NCBI RefSeq assembly: GCF_963662555.1
Contig: NZ_OY759719.1
Coordinates: 248,001 to 312,000 of the forward strand
Reading direction: 5' to 3'
From: Thiomicrorhabdus sp.
GTDB lineage: Bacteria > Pseudomonadota > Gammaproteobacteria > Thiomicrospirales > Thiomicrospiraceae
Length of the DNA stretch: 64,000 bases
Below are positions 9,139-17,559 of this stretch, in pieces (position 1 is the stretch's first letter; the number at the start of each line of letters is the position of its first letter). The notes under the pieces are model-generated. The model worked only from the letters and a program-made list of their open reading frames with translations, was not told where the DNA came from and did not search any database. The position numbers were made by a program, and so were the translations under genes.

Positions 9139-9244
9139 ATCATCTTAACTAAAAGAGACCTTTATAAAAGGTGAATCTATAGATAAGAACAACCAGACCA
9201 AGTAATGCAATATTGATTCCACTTAATTTAACAACAGGTTATTC

Positions 9245-11479
9245 ATGTCTGACTTACTCTCTTTGAGAAAACAATTAGCTCAGTGTAAACACCGTCAACT
9301 GGTTATTTTAAGTGGTTCTGAATTATGGCAAAAACAGCAGCTTACCTCTCTCTATAAACAAGACGAAAGGGTTTTCTGGATCAGTTCAAATTCAGTCCTC
9401 AATTCAAAATCACCAACAGAGATTACTAGAAAAGAACCTTTCACTGACTTTCATTGCGAAGTTATTGAACCTATACGTTTAAGCTATTATTTAGGCCAAG
9501 AAATTGCGGGGGCCATTATTGATGTAAGACATGGCTTAAGTGCAGACACATTAGGCATTACCGCAGGCATGATTCAGGCTGGCGGTCTGCTTATTTTACT
9601 CACCCCAGAAACAGCAGAATGGCAAACCTTAGCCAACCCAGAAAATAGCCGTTTTTTAAATACCCCCTACACGATTTCAGATGCCAAAAAGGGCTTTACC
9701 CAACACCTTATTCAAACTTGGCAACACAGTGAAATTGTTTGGCTTGAAGAAAACAATCCAAAAACCAGTTTTGCACTACCTCAATGCTTTAACCCTACAA
9801 TTTCTTTGCCTACTGACGACCAAAAAGCCGCTCTTAAAGCCATTCATACCGTGGCATTTGGGCATAGAAAACGCCCACTCGTCATCACCGCAGACCGAGG
9901 ACGAGGTAAAAGCAGTATTTTAGGAATTGCTGCGATAGAAAGTTTAATAAATGGTAAAAGTCATATTGCCATCACCGCCAGTCGTTTAGATCAGGTTGGG
10001 GCAGCGTTTGAGCATGCTGCAAAATGGTTAGAAGCACAAATTAATAACCGCCTAGATACAGACCAAGAATTGTCTGGATTAACTTTATTAACAAACAAAC
10101 CAGGCCTGTTAGAATTTAGTTATCAAGGCCAAACCAAAACCATAGAGTTTTTGGCACCAGACCATTTAATTCTTAACCCAACGGGTGCGGATTTATTATT
10201 GGTAGATGAAGCCGCACACTTGCCCACTCCGGTTTTAACAGAAATATTGTTACGTCACCATCGCTTAGTTTTTGCCACCACATTACATGGCTATGAAGGT
10301 TCTGGGCGTGGGTTTGAGCTACGTTTTAAAAAGCAATTAAATCAGCAAACTCCAGATTGGAAAAACCTCACTCTTCATCAACCTATTCGCTGGGCAGAAA
10401 ACGATCCTTTAGAGAAAGCAATCAATAAGGCTTTATTGCTAGATGCCAATATTACCGAGCTAGATGAGATTAAGATAAAAAACATTGCTGCAAACAAACT
10501 TTGCTTTCAACAGGTTGAGGCACAGCAACTTATCGCTAACCCAGGCATGTTAAAAACCCTATTTGGTTTATTAGTTCAAGCCCACTACCAAACCAGCCCC
10601 AATGATTTACAGCAGCTATTAAACGCACCCAATATAAAAATCATCATTGCTAGCATCCACAATCAAGAGAGTACACCAAACGCCATTTTAGGTGCGGCAC
10701 TCTGTATAGAAGAGGGCAAAATCAGCCCTGGTAGTGGTCGTGCTCATGGTCACTTAGTACCACAACTCCTCACCAAACATTATGCCCAAAATGATTTTTT
10801 AATGCTTTCTACTTTAAGAATCATGCGTATTGCGGTACACCCTCAATGTCAAAGAATCGGCATTGGTAAAGAGCTTATTAGCCAAGTTGAGCAACTAGGT
10901 AAACAGAACCGTGTGGATTATATTTGCAGTAGTTTTGGTTCAAGTGAAGAGCTTTTACCCTTTTGGTTTGAACAATATTTTTGGCCCCTGCATGTGGGTG
11001 TTAAACGCGATAAAGCCAGTGGTTCTCATAATATCGTGGTGGCCAAACCTATTTCAGCAATGGCTAGACAAGCCTTATCTCTTATTCAGACCAGCTTTCA
11101 AGAACAATTTCCGCATTTATTGTTAGAGTCACTGCCTAATCTACCCTCACTACAAGTCTGGCCAATTGTTCAAACATTTAGGTTTAAACAACGTAATGTT
11201 GGTTATGAAAAAGCTCTACAAAGCTACCAAAATGGTTCAAGACCTTATGAATCAGTGAGTAATAAACTATGGAAATGGAGTCTGCAATCTGCTGCCAAAG
11301 TTAAGCAAGGTAGCATTACAGAACAGGCTATCTGGTGCGATAAGGTGCTTAAAAAACTCAGTTGGCAAGAAGTGGCTCACCAGCATCATTTAGCAGGTAG
11401 AAAAGGCGTAGAAGAACAATTAAAAGCTTGTATTGATACGTGGTTACAACACAAGCCAAATGTCTTGTTTAAAAAATAA
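9245..11479 (+). CDS. tmcA: tRNA(Met) cytidine acetyltransferase TmcA
   Basis: TmcA makes N4-acetylcytidine at the wobble base of elongator tRNA-Met, using acetyl-CoA and ATP. The 744-residue protein has the family order: an N-terminal DUF1726-like domain, a helicase-like ATPase with the P-loop TADRGRGKSSILG (about 216-228) and Walker B LLVDEAAHLP, a GNAT acetyltransferase core (LRIMRIAVHPQCQRIGIGKELI, about residues 523-544), and a C-terminal tRNA-binding tail. Length is slightly above the E. coli protein (671). It ends at a strong bidirectional terminator shared with purU. Confidence 0.95.
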   Translation: MSDLLSLRKQLAQCKHRQLVILSGSELWQKQQLTSLYKQDERVFWISSNSVLNSKSPTEITRKEPFTDFHCEVIEPIRLSYYLGQEIAGAIIDVRHGLSADTLGITAGMIQAGGLLILLTPETAEWQTLANPENSRFLNTPYTISDAKKGFTQHLIQTWQHSEIVWLEENNPKTSFALPQCFNPTISLPTDDQKAALKAIHTVAFGHRKRPLVITADRGRGKSSILGIAAIESLINGKSHIAITASRLDQVGAAFEHAAKWLEAQINNRLDTDQELSGLTLLTNKPGLLEFSYQGQTKTIEFLAPDHLILNPTGADLLLVDEAAHLPTPVLTEILLRHHRLVFATTLHGYEGSGRGFELRFKKQLNQQTPDWKNLTLHQPIRWAENDPLEKAINKALLLDANITELDEIKIKNIAANKLCFQQVEAQQLIANPGMLKTLFGLLVQAHYQTSPNDLQQLLNAPNIKIIIASIHNQESTPNAILGAALCIEEGKISPGSGRAHGHLVPQLLTKHYAQNDFLMLSTLRIMRIAVHPQCQRIGIGKELISQVEQLGKQNRVDYICSSFGSSEELLPFWFEQYFWPLHVGVKRDKASGSHNIVVAKPISAMARQALSLIQTSFQEQFPHLLLESLPNLPSLQVWPIVQTFRFKQRNVGYEKALQSYQNGSRPYESVSNKLWKWSLQSAAKVKQGSITEQAIWCDKVLKKLSWQEVAHQHHLAGRKGVEEQLKACIDTWLQHKPNVLFKK

Positions 11480-11521
11480 GGCTTACTTTTTAAAACGACC
11501 AAATAATAACGACCAAATAAT

Positions 11522-11557
11522 AAAAAGCGGATGTCATAATTGAAACACCCGCTTTTT
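11522..11557. terminator. Bidirectional rho-independent terminator between tmcA and purU
   Basis: AAAAAGCGG (11522-11530) pairs with CCGCTTTTT (11549-11557) around an 18-base loop. The A-tract and T-tract flank the GC core, so it can stop transcription from both tmcA and purU. Confidence 0.85.
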
Positions 11558-11580
11558 ACTTAACTTTGATTGGTTTTAAG

Positions 11581-11600
11581 ATTTACCAGGCCTGGTAAAT
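11581..11600. repeat. Dispersed palindrome, intergenic copy 2 (20 bp)
   Basis: ATTTACCAGGCCTGGTAAAT lies between convergent tmcA and purU, 24 bp beyond the intrinsic terminator. Termination is already provided there, so this copy is not needed as the terminator. Confidence 0.95.
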
Positions 11601-11617
11601 CCTGTTTAACCCTAGAT

Positions 11618-12487
11618 TTAAGAGTCAAATACAACCGTTTTATTGCCGTGAATTAACACTCTGTCTTCTAAGTGATAACGTAAACCGCGAGCTAATACGG
11701 TTTTTTCAACATCACGTCCTAAACGCTTTAGATCATCAATGGTTTTAGAGTGGTTCACACGAATGACGTCTTGCTCAATAATTGGTCCTTCATCTAAATC
11801 TTCGGTTACGTAGTGACAAGTTGCACCAATCAATTTCACCCCACGCTCACTTGCTTGATGATAAGGTTTTGCACCCACAAAAGAAGGTAAAAAACTGTGG
11901 TGAATATTGATGACTTGTCCAGCATAATCTCTACACATTTTAGGTGGTAAGATCTGCATATAACGTGCTAAAACAATGACATCGGCATTGTATTTAGCCG
12001 CTGTAGCTTCAGCCTCAGCAAAAGCTTGCGGCTTAGTGTCTGGCGTAACTGGAATATGGTGGAATGGCACTTGATACCACTCAACCATTGAACGTAAGTC
12101 ATCATGATTAGCAATAACGCAAACCACTTCACCAGGTAGCTCATTTTCATGCCATCTATGCAACAAATCAGCCAAACAGTGTGATTCTTTTGATGCAAAT
12201 AAAGCTATTTTTTTAGGCTTTTCTGAGTCAGACACATACCATTCCATGGAAAATTCTTCAGCAACGGCTGCAAACCCTGCTTCAAATTCAGCTAAGGTGG
12301 CTGATAATGAGCTAGCTAAAATTTCATGACGCATAAAAAACCAGCCATTCATGGCATCGGTATGATGGTTAGCTTCAATAATAGAGCCGCCTTGGGTAGC
12401 GATATATTCGGCTACTTTAGCAACAATCCCAACTTGATCAGGGCATGAAATAACTAATCGATAAACATGACTCATACTGTTTTGCAT
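11618..12487 (-). CDS. purU: Formyltetrahydrofolate deformylase
   Basis: PurU hydrolyses 10-formyl-THF to formate and THF, balancing one-carbon pools and feeding PurT. The 289-residue protein has an N-terminal ACT domain (YRLVISCPDQVGIVAKVAEYIA) and a C-terminal formyltransferase fold with INIHHSFLPSFVGAKPYHQA and GATCHYVTEDLDEGPII, which hold the catalytic Asn-His-Asp set. Two starts are possible: the ATG at 12487 has AAGGA directly abutting it (too close), while the ATG at 12475 (giving MSHVYRL) has the same site 12 bases away. The shorter form matches the usual PurU N-terminus about as well. Confidence 0.95.
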   Translation of the reverse strand: MQNSMSHVYRLVISCPDQVGIVAKVAEYIATQGGSIIEANHHTDAMNGWFFMRHEILASSLSATLAEFEAGFAAVAEEFSMEWYVSDSEKPKKIALFASKESHCLADLLHRWHENELPGEVVCVIANHDDLRSMVEWYQVPFHHIPVTPDTKPQAFAEAEATAAKYNADVIVLARYMQILPPKMCRDYAGQVINIHHSFLPSFVGAKPYHQASERGVKLIGATCHYVTEDLDEGPIIEQDVIRVNHSKTIDDLKRLGRDVEKTVLARGLRYHLEDRVLIHGNKTVVFDS

Positions 12488-12776
12488 TCCTTAATAGATA
12501 TTTGAAGAGACCTATACTAAAAAGCATGTAGGACTCACTTGAATTCTGTTGCTGATAATAATACCAAACTGTAAAAATAAAAAGTATCTATCTACAAGTA
12601 AGATTAAGGCACAAAAAATCGCTATAAGTCCAATATCCAACTGGATTCTTTTAAGTTTACCGCAGTAAATTCGTTATAATTTGTTATTGTCACCTCCTTA
12701 TTGATAACTTGATTTTCAACTGGATTTAAAACTTAACTTAAAAGACATCATCGCAATACCAAGGCACTTCACTATT

Positions 12777-13598
12777 ATGAAAATCGTTTCATTTAATACC
12801 AATAGCGTACGTTTACGTTTACACCAACTTCAAGCATTAACGGATCAAATATCACCAGACATCATTGGCCTGCAAGAAACAAAAGTTCAGGATCATGAGT
12901 TTCCTTTAGCAGAGATAGAAGCTATGGGCTATAACGCAATTTTTATGGGTCAAAAAACCCATTATGGTGTGGCGCTTTTATACCGTAAAGGCATTGAGTT
13001 GATTCACTCACAGCTCGGTTGGAAAACCGACGATGAAACCGCTCAAAAACGTATGGTGATTGGTGATTTTAAGTTTGAAAACGGAGAAACAGTTAAGGTT
13101 ATTAATGGTTATTTCCCACAAGGTGAAAGCCGAGACCACCCGGTTAAATTCCCTGCAAAAGAGAAGTTTTATCAAGATTTAATGGCTTACTTGCAACAAG
13201 ACTGTGACTCAAGCCAACACATTGCGGTAATTGGTGACTTTAATATCTCACCAACTGATTTAGATATTGGTATTGGTGAACCTAACCGAAAACGCTGGTT
13301 ACGAGATGGTAAAACAAGCTTTTTACCTGAAGAGCGTGAATGGTGGCAAACTTTGTTAGACTGGGGACTAATTGATACTTTTAGAACCGTGCACCCAGAT
13401 AAAAATGATGTCTTCAGCTGGTTTGATTACCGCTCAAAAGGATTTGATAGAGAGCCACGCCGCGGTTTAAGAATTGATACTGTATTGGCGACCCCATCTT
13501 TAAATCAAAAAGCAATTGCAAGTGAAGTCAGTTATGAGATTCGCGGAATGGAAAAACCATCTGACCACGCTCCCGTTTGGACTGAATTTAAATTTTAA
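12777..13598 (+). CDS. xthA: Exodeoxyribonuclease III (AP endonuclease)
   Basis: XthA cuts DNA at abasic sites and degrades 3' ends in base excision repair. The 273-residue protein carries the endonuclease/exonuclease/phosphatase fold motifs: MKIVSFNTNSVR at the start, GLQETKVQD with the metal-binding Glu near residue 36, GDFNISPTDLDIG in the centre, and SDHAPVWTEF at the C-terminus with the catalytic Asp-His. The length matches E. coli ExoIII (268). It is divergent from purU, and the next gene (a flavin reductase) starts 26 bp downstream on the same strand. Confidence 0.95.
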   Translation: MKIVSFNTNSVRLRLHQLQALTDQISPDIIGLQETKVQDHEFPLAEIEAMGYNAIFMGQKTHYGVALLYRKGIELIHSQLGWKTDDETAQKRMVIGDFKFENGETVKVINGYFPQGESRDHPVKFPAKEKFYQDLMAYLQQDCDSSQHIAVIGDFNISPTDLDIGIGEPNRKRWLRDGKTSFLPEEREWWQTLLDWGLIDTFRTVHPDKNDVFSWFDYRSKGFDREPRRGLRIDTVLATPSLNQKAIASEVSYEIRGMEKPSDHAPVWTEFKF

Positions 13599-13624
13599 AC
13601 ACGACTATGTCGCCAGGAACCCTA

Positions 13625-14314
13625 ATGTCTTCTTCTGAAAACATCACCCACTTATTAACAGTAGTACAAGCCAATAAACTTGCACCGCAAATTATTCAAT
13701 TATTGCTTAAACCAGAACATCCTATTAAATACACCTCTGGTGATTACATAATGTTAGGCTTTGATACCAGTGACCTTAAACCGTTTTCTATTGCCGATGC
13801 ACCCCGTGATGACGGTTTGATTGAGTGTCATATCCGTAAACAAGACAGTAATGAATGGATGGAAAAACTATTTGCCACAACCGCTGGTGACCAACTTGTT
13901 ATGCAAGGGCCTAAAAGCCAAATGAGCTTACAACCTGCTCATGAAGCGGTAATTTTTGTAGCTGGTGGTACAGGTTTTGCCCCCATGCGTGCCTTATTGA
14001 ATGAATCTTTACGCCAAAATATTAGCGTACCAATGACCTTTTATTGGGGAGCACGCTCTCCAGAAGATCTTTATATGCATGACACCATGATTGATTTAGC
14101 TCAAAAACACGGTCATATTGAGTACATTCCTGTTATTTCTGAGGATTTTACCAATTGGCAAGGAGAAACGGGCTTAGTGCATAACGCTGTGTTAAAAAAC
14201 CACCCTAATTTAGAAAAAACTACCTTGTATATGTGTGGTCCGTGGCCAATGATTCAAACAGCTAAAGATGAGTTTATAGATGCTGGATTACAAAAAGATA
14301 AGCTAATTTATTAA
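13625..14314 (+). CDS. NAD(P)H-flavin reductase-like oxidoreductase (Fre/LuxG family)
   Basis: The protein has the ferredoxin-reductase fold without an iron-sulfur domain. A flavin-binding barrel carries LKPFSIADAPRDDGLIECHIRK (the RxYS-like motif has Lys in place of Arg). The NAD(P) domain has FVAGGTGFAPMRALL, and the C-terminal YMCGPWPMIQTAKDEFIDAG is the usual CGP motif. Free flavin or a redox partner would be reduced with NAD(P)H. The reading frame stays open to an ATG at 13607, but the ATG at 13625 has AGGA six bases upstream, so I start there (229 residues). It follows xthA closely and is probably co-transcribed. Confidence 0.85.
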   Translation: MSSSENITHLLTVVQANKLAPQIIQLLLKPEHPIKYTSGDYIMLGFDTSDLKPFSIADAPRDDGLIECHIRKQDSNEWMEKLFATTAGDQLVMQGPKSQMSLQPAHEAVIFVAGGTGFAPMRALLNESLRQNISVPMTFYWGARSPEDLYMHDTMIDLAQKHGHIEYIPVISEDFTNWQGETGLVHNAVLKNHPNLEKTTLYMCGPWPMIQTAKDEFIDAGLQKDKLIY

Positions 14315-14468
14315 GCGGTTTTTCCGTTAAAAAGCGGAATAAAAACCTAATCCTTAAAATACTATTAAGAATACCCTAATACCCTTATTAATTTATTGAT
14401 TACCAATAGATGAAATTTAGCTCTTTTCGTGGTCTATAATGCATTAGTGAAAAAACTAAAAGAACATC

Positions 14469-15848
14469 ATGGCTAGAATAAATTTTAAACAATATACATT
14501 CAAATCTGTTCTTCTGAACCAGCTGTTTATTGCGATCGCTGTCGCTTTTGCAATAAGTTTGCCGCTTATAAGTATTCCAGCATTTTTTGCTTTGAATCAT
14601 GCTGTTAATTCAGATATATCTCATTTAGAAAAAGAGAGTTATGCCTCTGTCAATGAGCACCTTAATACCGGTTGGCAGCCTTATAATATAGATAAGGTTT
14701 ATCAGCAACTGCGTGAAAGAATGCCTGGTGCTGCGTTGTTCTTACAAAAAGCACCGCAGTTTATCGACCCTGAAGTTGACGATGTGGTGGACCCATCAAC
14801 ACCGACAACAGCTACTTTTAAACGTTTGATTGAAGATGTTCAACGTAACGAAAGAGTGATTATTGAAACCAACATTCTTAACAGCACAATCAATGCGGCT
14901 ATTCCAATTAAATTCCAAAGTCAGTGTTTAGTTTGTCACTCTCAAGAAGTTAAAACTGGTCAAATTTATGCTGGGGCTTTAGCAGGCACGATGGTGCTTC
15001 AAGTACCTATGTCAATTAACCAAGTTTCTGCCACTTCTATCATTATATTTTTTGTCGTATTCCTATTAATTTTTATTGCGGTGGCAACCATCATTACCAA
15101 TAAATTGGTACAAACAAACTTATTAGTGCCATTAGCAGGGCTAAATGAACGTGTTCAACGTTTACGATTAAGCAGTCATGAACAACAAATTGACTGGGAA
15201 AGAACCCCACAAAAAATGATTGAAATAGATCAAATTGATGAAAGCATCTCTAACCATATCCATACTATTCATGGTATATACGATAAGTTAGATGCCCTAG
15301 TTGTTACAGAACACGAAACTGGCTTGTTCCATAAAGAACGATTTAATGAAGTCATGAAATATGAGCTATTCCGTAGCCATCGCTATCAGCATCCGTTTTC
15401 ATTACTACTGATTAAACTGGTTAACGTCAAGGTTATGAACTCAACAGCTAAAAACATTGAGATGGAACAACCTGGCTCTAAATACATGGTGTTTGGGCAA
15501 GTTCTACATAATGACACACGTGAAACAGATATGGCTTTCCGTTTAGAGGAGCATATTTTTGCAATAGTCGCTCCTGAAACTGATGCAGAAGGTATTGAGC
15601 ACGTTAAGAATGATATTTATAATCGACTGATTAATAGCGAAGTAGAAATACCAAATGAGGTTCAAAAATCGATTGTACGTCCAGAATATGAGTTTACTAT
15701 TCAACTAGGGCATGCAACCTATACTGGCGATGACACAACGGCTAAAGAACTACTAAAAGCCGCTGTTGTCTCTATGCGTAACTCGCCTGAACAAACAGGG
15801 CGTTACCCGCCAAGTAATAACGACGAGCCTAAAAAGATTACGGAATAA
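14469..15848 (+). CDS. Membrane c-type heme sensor (DUF3365-like) with degenerate GGDEF domain
   Basis: The 459-residue protein has a transmembrane helix at about 17-40, a periplasmic domain of about 145 residues, a second helix at about 187-210 and a cytoplasmic domain. The periplasmic part has the CLVCH heme c attachment motif at residues 153-157, as in Tll0287/DUF3365-type heme sensors. After a short HAMP-like linker the C-terminus aligns with GGDEF domains (VVTEHETGLFHKERFNEVM, then FSLLLIKLVNVK), but the active-site segment reads FRLEEHIFAIVAPE, so the GGDEF motif is lost. It is therefore unlikely to make c-di-GMP. A scaffold or binding role in redox or gas sensing is inferred. A terminator follows at 15885. 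Confidence 0.8.
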   Translation: MARINFKQYTFKSVLLNQLFIAIAVAFAISLPLISIPAFFALNHAVNSDISHLEKESYASVNEHLNTGWQPYNIDKVYQQLRERMPGAALFLQKAPQFIDPEVDDVVDPSTPTTATFKRLIEDVQRNERVIIETNILNSTINAAIPIKFQSQCLVCHSQEVKTGQIYAGALAGTMVLQVPMSINQVSATSIIIFFVVFLLIFIAVATIITNKLVQTNLLVPLAGLNERVQRLRLSSHEQQIDWERTPQKMIEIDQIDESISNHIHTIHGIYDKLDALVVTEHETGLFHKERFNEVMKYELFRSHRYQHPFSLLLIKLVNVKVMNSTAKNIEMEQPGSKYMVFGQVLHNDTRETDMAFRLEEHIFAIVAPETDAEGIEHVKNDIYNRLINSEVEIPNEVQKSIVRPEYEFTIQLGHATYTGDDTTAKELLKAAVVSMRNSPEQTGRYPPSNNDEPKKITE

Positions 15849-15884
15849 AAAACATAATCAGTACTCCAAAATAGCTACACAATT

Positions 15885-15917
15885 AACCCGCATAACTCTG
15901 TTTAGCGGGTTTTTTAT
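15885..15917 (+). terminator. Rho-independent terminator of the heme-sensor gene
   Basis: AACCCGC (15885-15891) pairs with GCGGGTT (15905-15911), the loop is 13 bases, and a T-run follows directly. Confidence 0.88.
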
Positions 15918-16072
15918 TAGCTTCTTTTATATATTAACTAGGCATAAATCTTAGCAAGACTAGCGCTAAATCACAGATATAATAAGATCAACAAGAAGGT
16001 TATCAAAACACTTCAATCTGTATAATCGTAAAATTGAATGACTTCTCTTATCGAATTGCATTAGCAAACATA

Positions 16073-16092
16073 ATTTACCAGGCCTGGTAAAT
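16073..16092. repeat. Dispersed palindrome, intergenic copy 3 (20 bp)
   Basis: ATTTACCAGGCCTGGTAAAT lies between the convergent heme-sensor and hemY genes, well away from both stop codons (more than 220 bp). Confidence 0.95.
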
Positions 16093-16310
16093 CTAATGAC
16101 TAAATCTGCTTGATAAGCCTTATTAGAAAAGATATATAGTTAATTAAGTTGGCTAAATACCGATAATGCTATATTCAAAACTGAAACTGTATATCTGTAG
16201 TAATTTGGCAGGCGTATAAATCGACTAAATTAAGTTACAGTAAACTCACAAACTATTCATACAATTCATCAGCCTGAAGGTTGTGAATTAAAATGAAAAA
16301 CAACATGATG

Positions 16311-16333
16311 AGCCAGCATAGACTAAACTGGCT
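16311..16333 (-). terminator. Hairpin just past the end of hemY
   Basis: AGCCAG (16311-16316) pairs with CTGGCT (16328-16333) across an 11-base loop, 12 bp after the hemY stop on the minus strand. A TTGTTTTT stretch follows about 8 bases further on. It may be a weak terminator of the hem operon. Confidence 0.45.
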
Positions 16334-16344
16334 GAGAGACGGCT

Positions 16345-17520
16345 TTATTTACGTTCTAACTTCAATATAGCTTCTTTATAGATAAGAGCGGCTTGATTAT
16401 CTTTACCTTCCGCTTCATAACATTGTGCCAATGCGTGAAAGGTTTCAACCTCAGGTCGTAATTTTAAACTCTGTTTTAAATAACTTTGCCCCATTCCCCA
16501 TAATTGGCTTTTACATGCTAAACGACCTAATGTTAACAGTAAAACTGGGTTTTCTTCCCCAATAGTGGTTCGCCATTTTTCTGCAACCTTAAGGCGTTCA
16601 AATGCGGGACCTAAAGTTAAACGGCCATACTGGTATATCAAGCGGTCATTCCAGTGCTTTTTAATCGCCTTTTCTAGCAAGGCCTGTAAAGTAACCTCTT
16701 GACCCCAGCCGATACGCTGCTCAACATATTCTGCTAATAATGCAGGGTCATACTGTTGTTTTGTGGTGAGGGACTTCCAAATAGAATCTAACTCTTCTTG
16801 GTCACTGGCTGAGGCCAATTTACCAGCCCAATAACTTTGTTCTAATTCAAAGTATTCTGCCGTACCTAAAGCTCGTGTTTTTTTAATATCAGGCAGTATT
16901 TCAGATAGGGTTTTCCAAAAGCCTAGTTTACGTAAACCCATTGCATACTCTGCCAATATGGTTGGATTTTTAGGTTGCTGTTCATGTAGTGCTTGCAGTA
17001 TGGCTAAAGCCATTTCAGGCTTATCATCCGACAACAAACGAGCCTCGACTAAACCGATGGTTACGTATTCTTCTGTGTATAAATCTCTTGCTTGTGCCAA
17101 GTATTGATCACGGCGGCTATAGGCTTTTTGATTATGAGCCATTTTAGCGGCACTTAGGTAATGCACCAGGCCTGCTTCACTATTTTTAGCACTCTTAATT
17201 AACTGTTTTTCAGCTTTGTGCCAATCACCATATTCTAACGCGATCATACCTTTCGCCATGGCTGTTTCAGCTTTGCTGTATTGACGCATTTTACGGTGAC
17301 GACGCCAAATGACAGGGAAATGCCAAATATTGATAATTAGCCTAATCACACCGTAAGCGACAATAAAACTAATTAATACCGCGGCAATTAAAAAACTCAC
17401 ACTGGTTTCAATGACATAATCTTGCCAAACCATCGAAACCTGTCCATTGTCATTTAAAAGCAAGGTGGCTAGTGATGTTGCAAACAAAAATAGAATGGCT
17501 AAAACAATTATTAATCTCAT
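16345..17520 (-). CDS. hemY: HemY-family TPR membrane protein (heme biosynthesis)
   Basis: This is the gammaproteobacterial HemY, a membrane-anchored TPR protein, not protoporphyrinogen oxidase. Of the 391 residues, two N-terminal transmembrane helices (about 4-22 and 40-64) are followed by a cytoplasmic or membrane-facing TPR domain, with repeats visible near LEYGDWHKAEKQLIKSAKN and from about 330 to the end (LLLTLGRLACKSQLWGMGQSYLKQSLKLRPEVETFHALAQCYEAEG). It is the last gene of hemC-hemD-hemX-hemY. Its role is thought to be organising late heme enzymes or controlling coproporphyrin flux; that is family knowledge, not visible here. It starts 39 bp after hemX. Confidence 0.92.
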   Translation of the reverse strand: MRLIIVLAILFLFATSLATLLLNDNGQVSMVWQDYVIETSVSFLIAAVLISFIVAYGVIRLIINIWHFPVIWRRHRKMRQYSKAETAMAKGMIALEYGDWHKAEKQLIKSAKNSEAGLVHYLSAAKMAHNQKAYSRRDQYLAQARDLYTEEYVTIGLVEARLLSDDKPEMALAILQALHEQQPKNPTILAEYAMGLRKLGFWKTLSEILPDIKKTRALGTAEYFELEQSYWAGKLASASDQEELDSIWKSLTTKQQYDPALLAEYVEQRIGWGQEVTLQALLEKAIKKHWNDRLIYQYGRLTLGPAFERLKVAEKWRTTIGEENPVLLLTLGRLACKSQLWGMGQSYLKQSLKLRPEVETFHALAQCYEAEGKDNQAALIYKEAILKLERK

Positions 17521-17559
17521 ATAGCTAGTAGCTCTTTTTTTATAATGAAATTCAGCGGG

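Larger units (their letters stand above)
15849..16344. other. 496-bp intergenic region between convergent genes
   Basis: It holds an intrinsic terminator for the heme-sensor gene (15885-15917), an intact dispersed palindrome (16073-16092) and a hairpin near the end of hemY (16311-16333). The rest is AT-rich, and I see no credible open reading frame, RNA gene or mobile-element remnant in it. Confidence 0.6.

Noticed and set aside
16345..17520. hemY as protoporphyrinogen oxidase
   Set aside because: The gene in this operon position is the TPR-type HemY; there is no FAD-binding domain.
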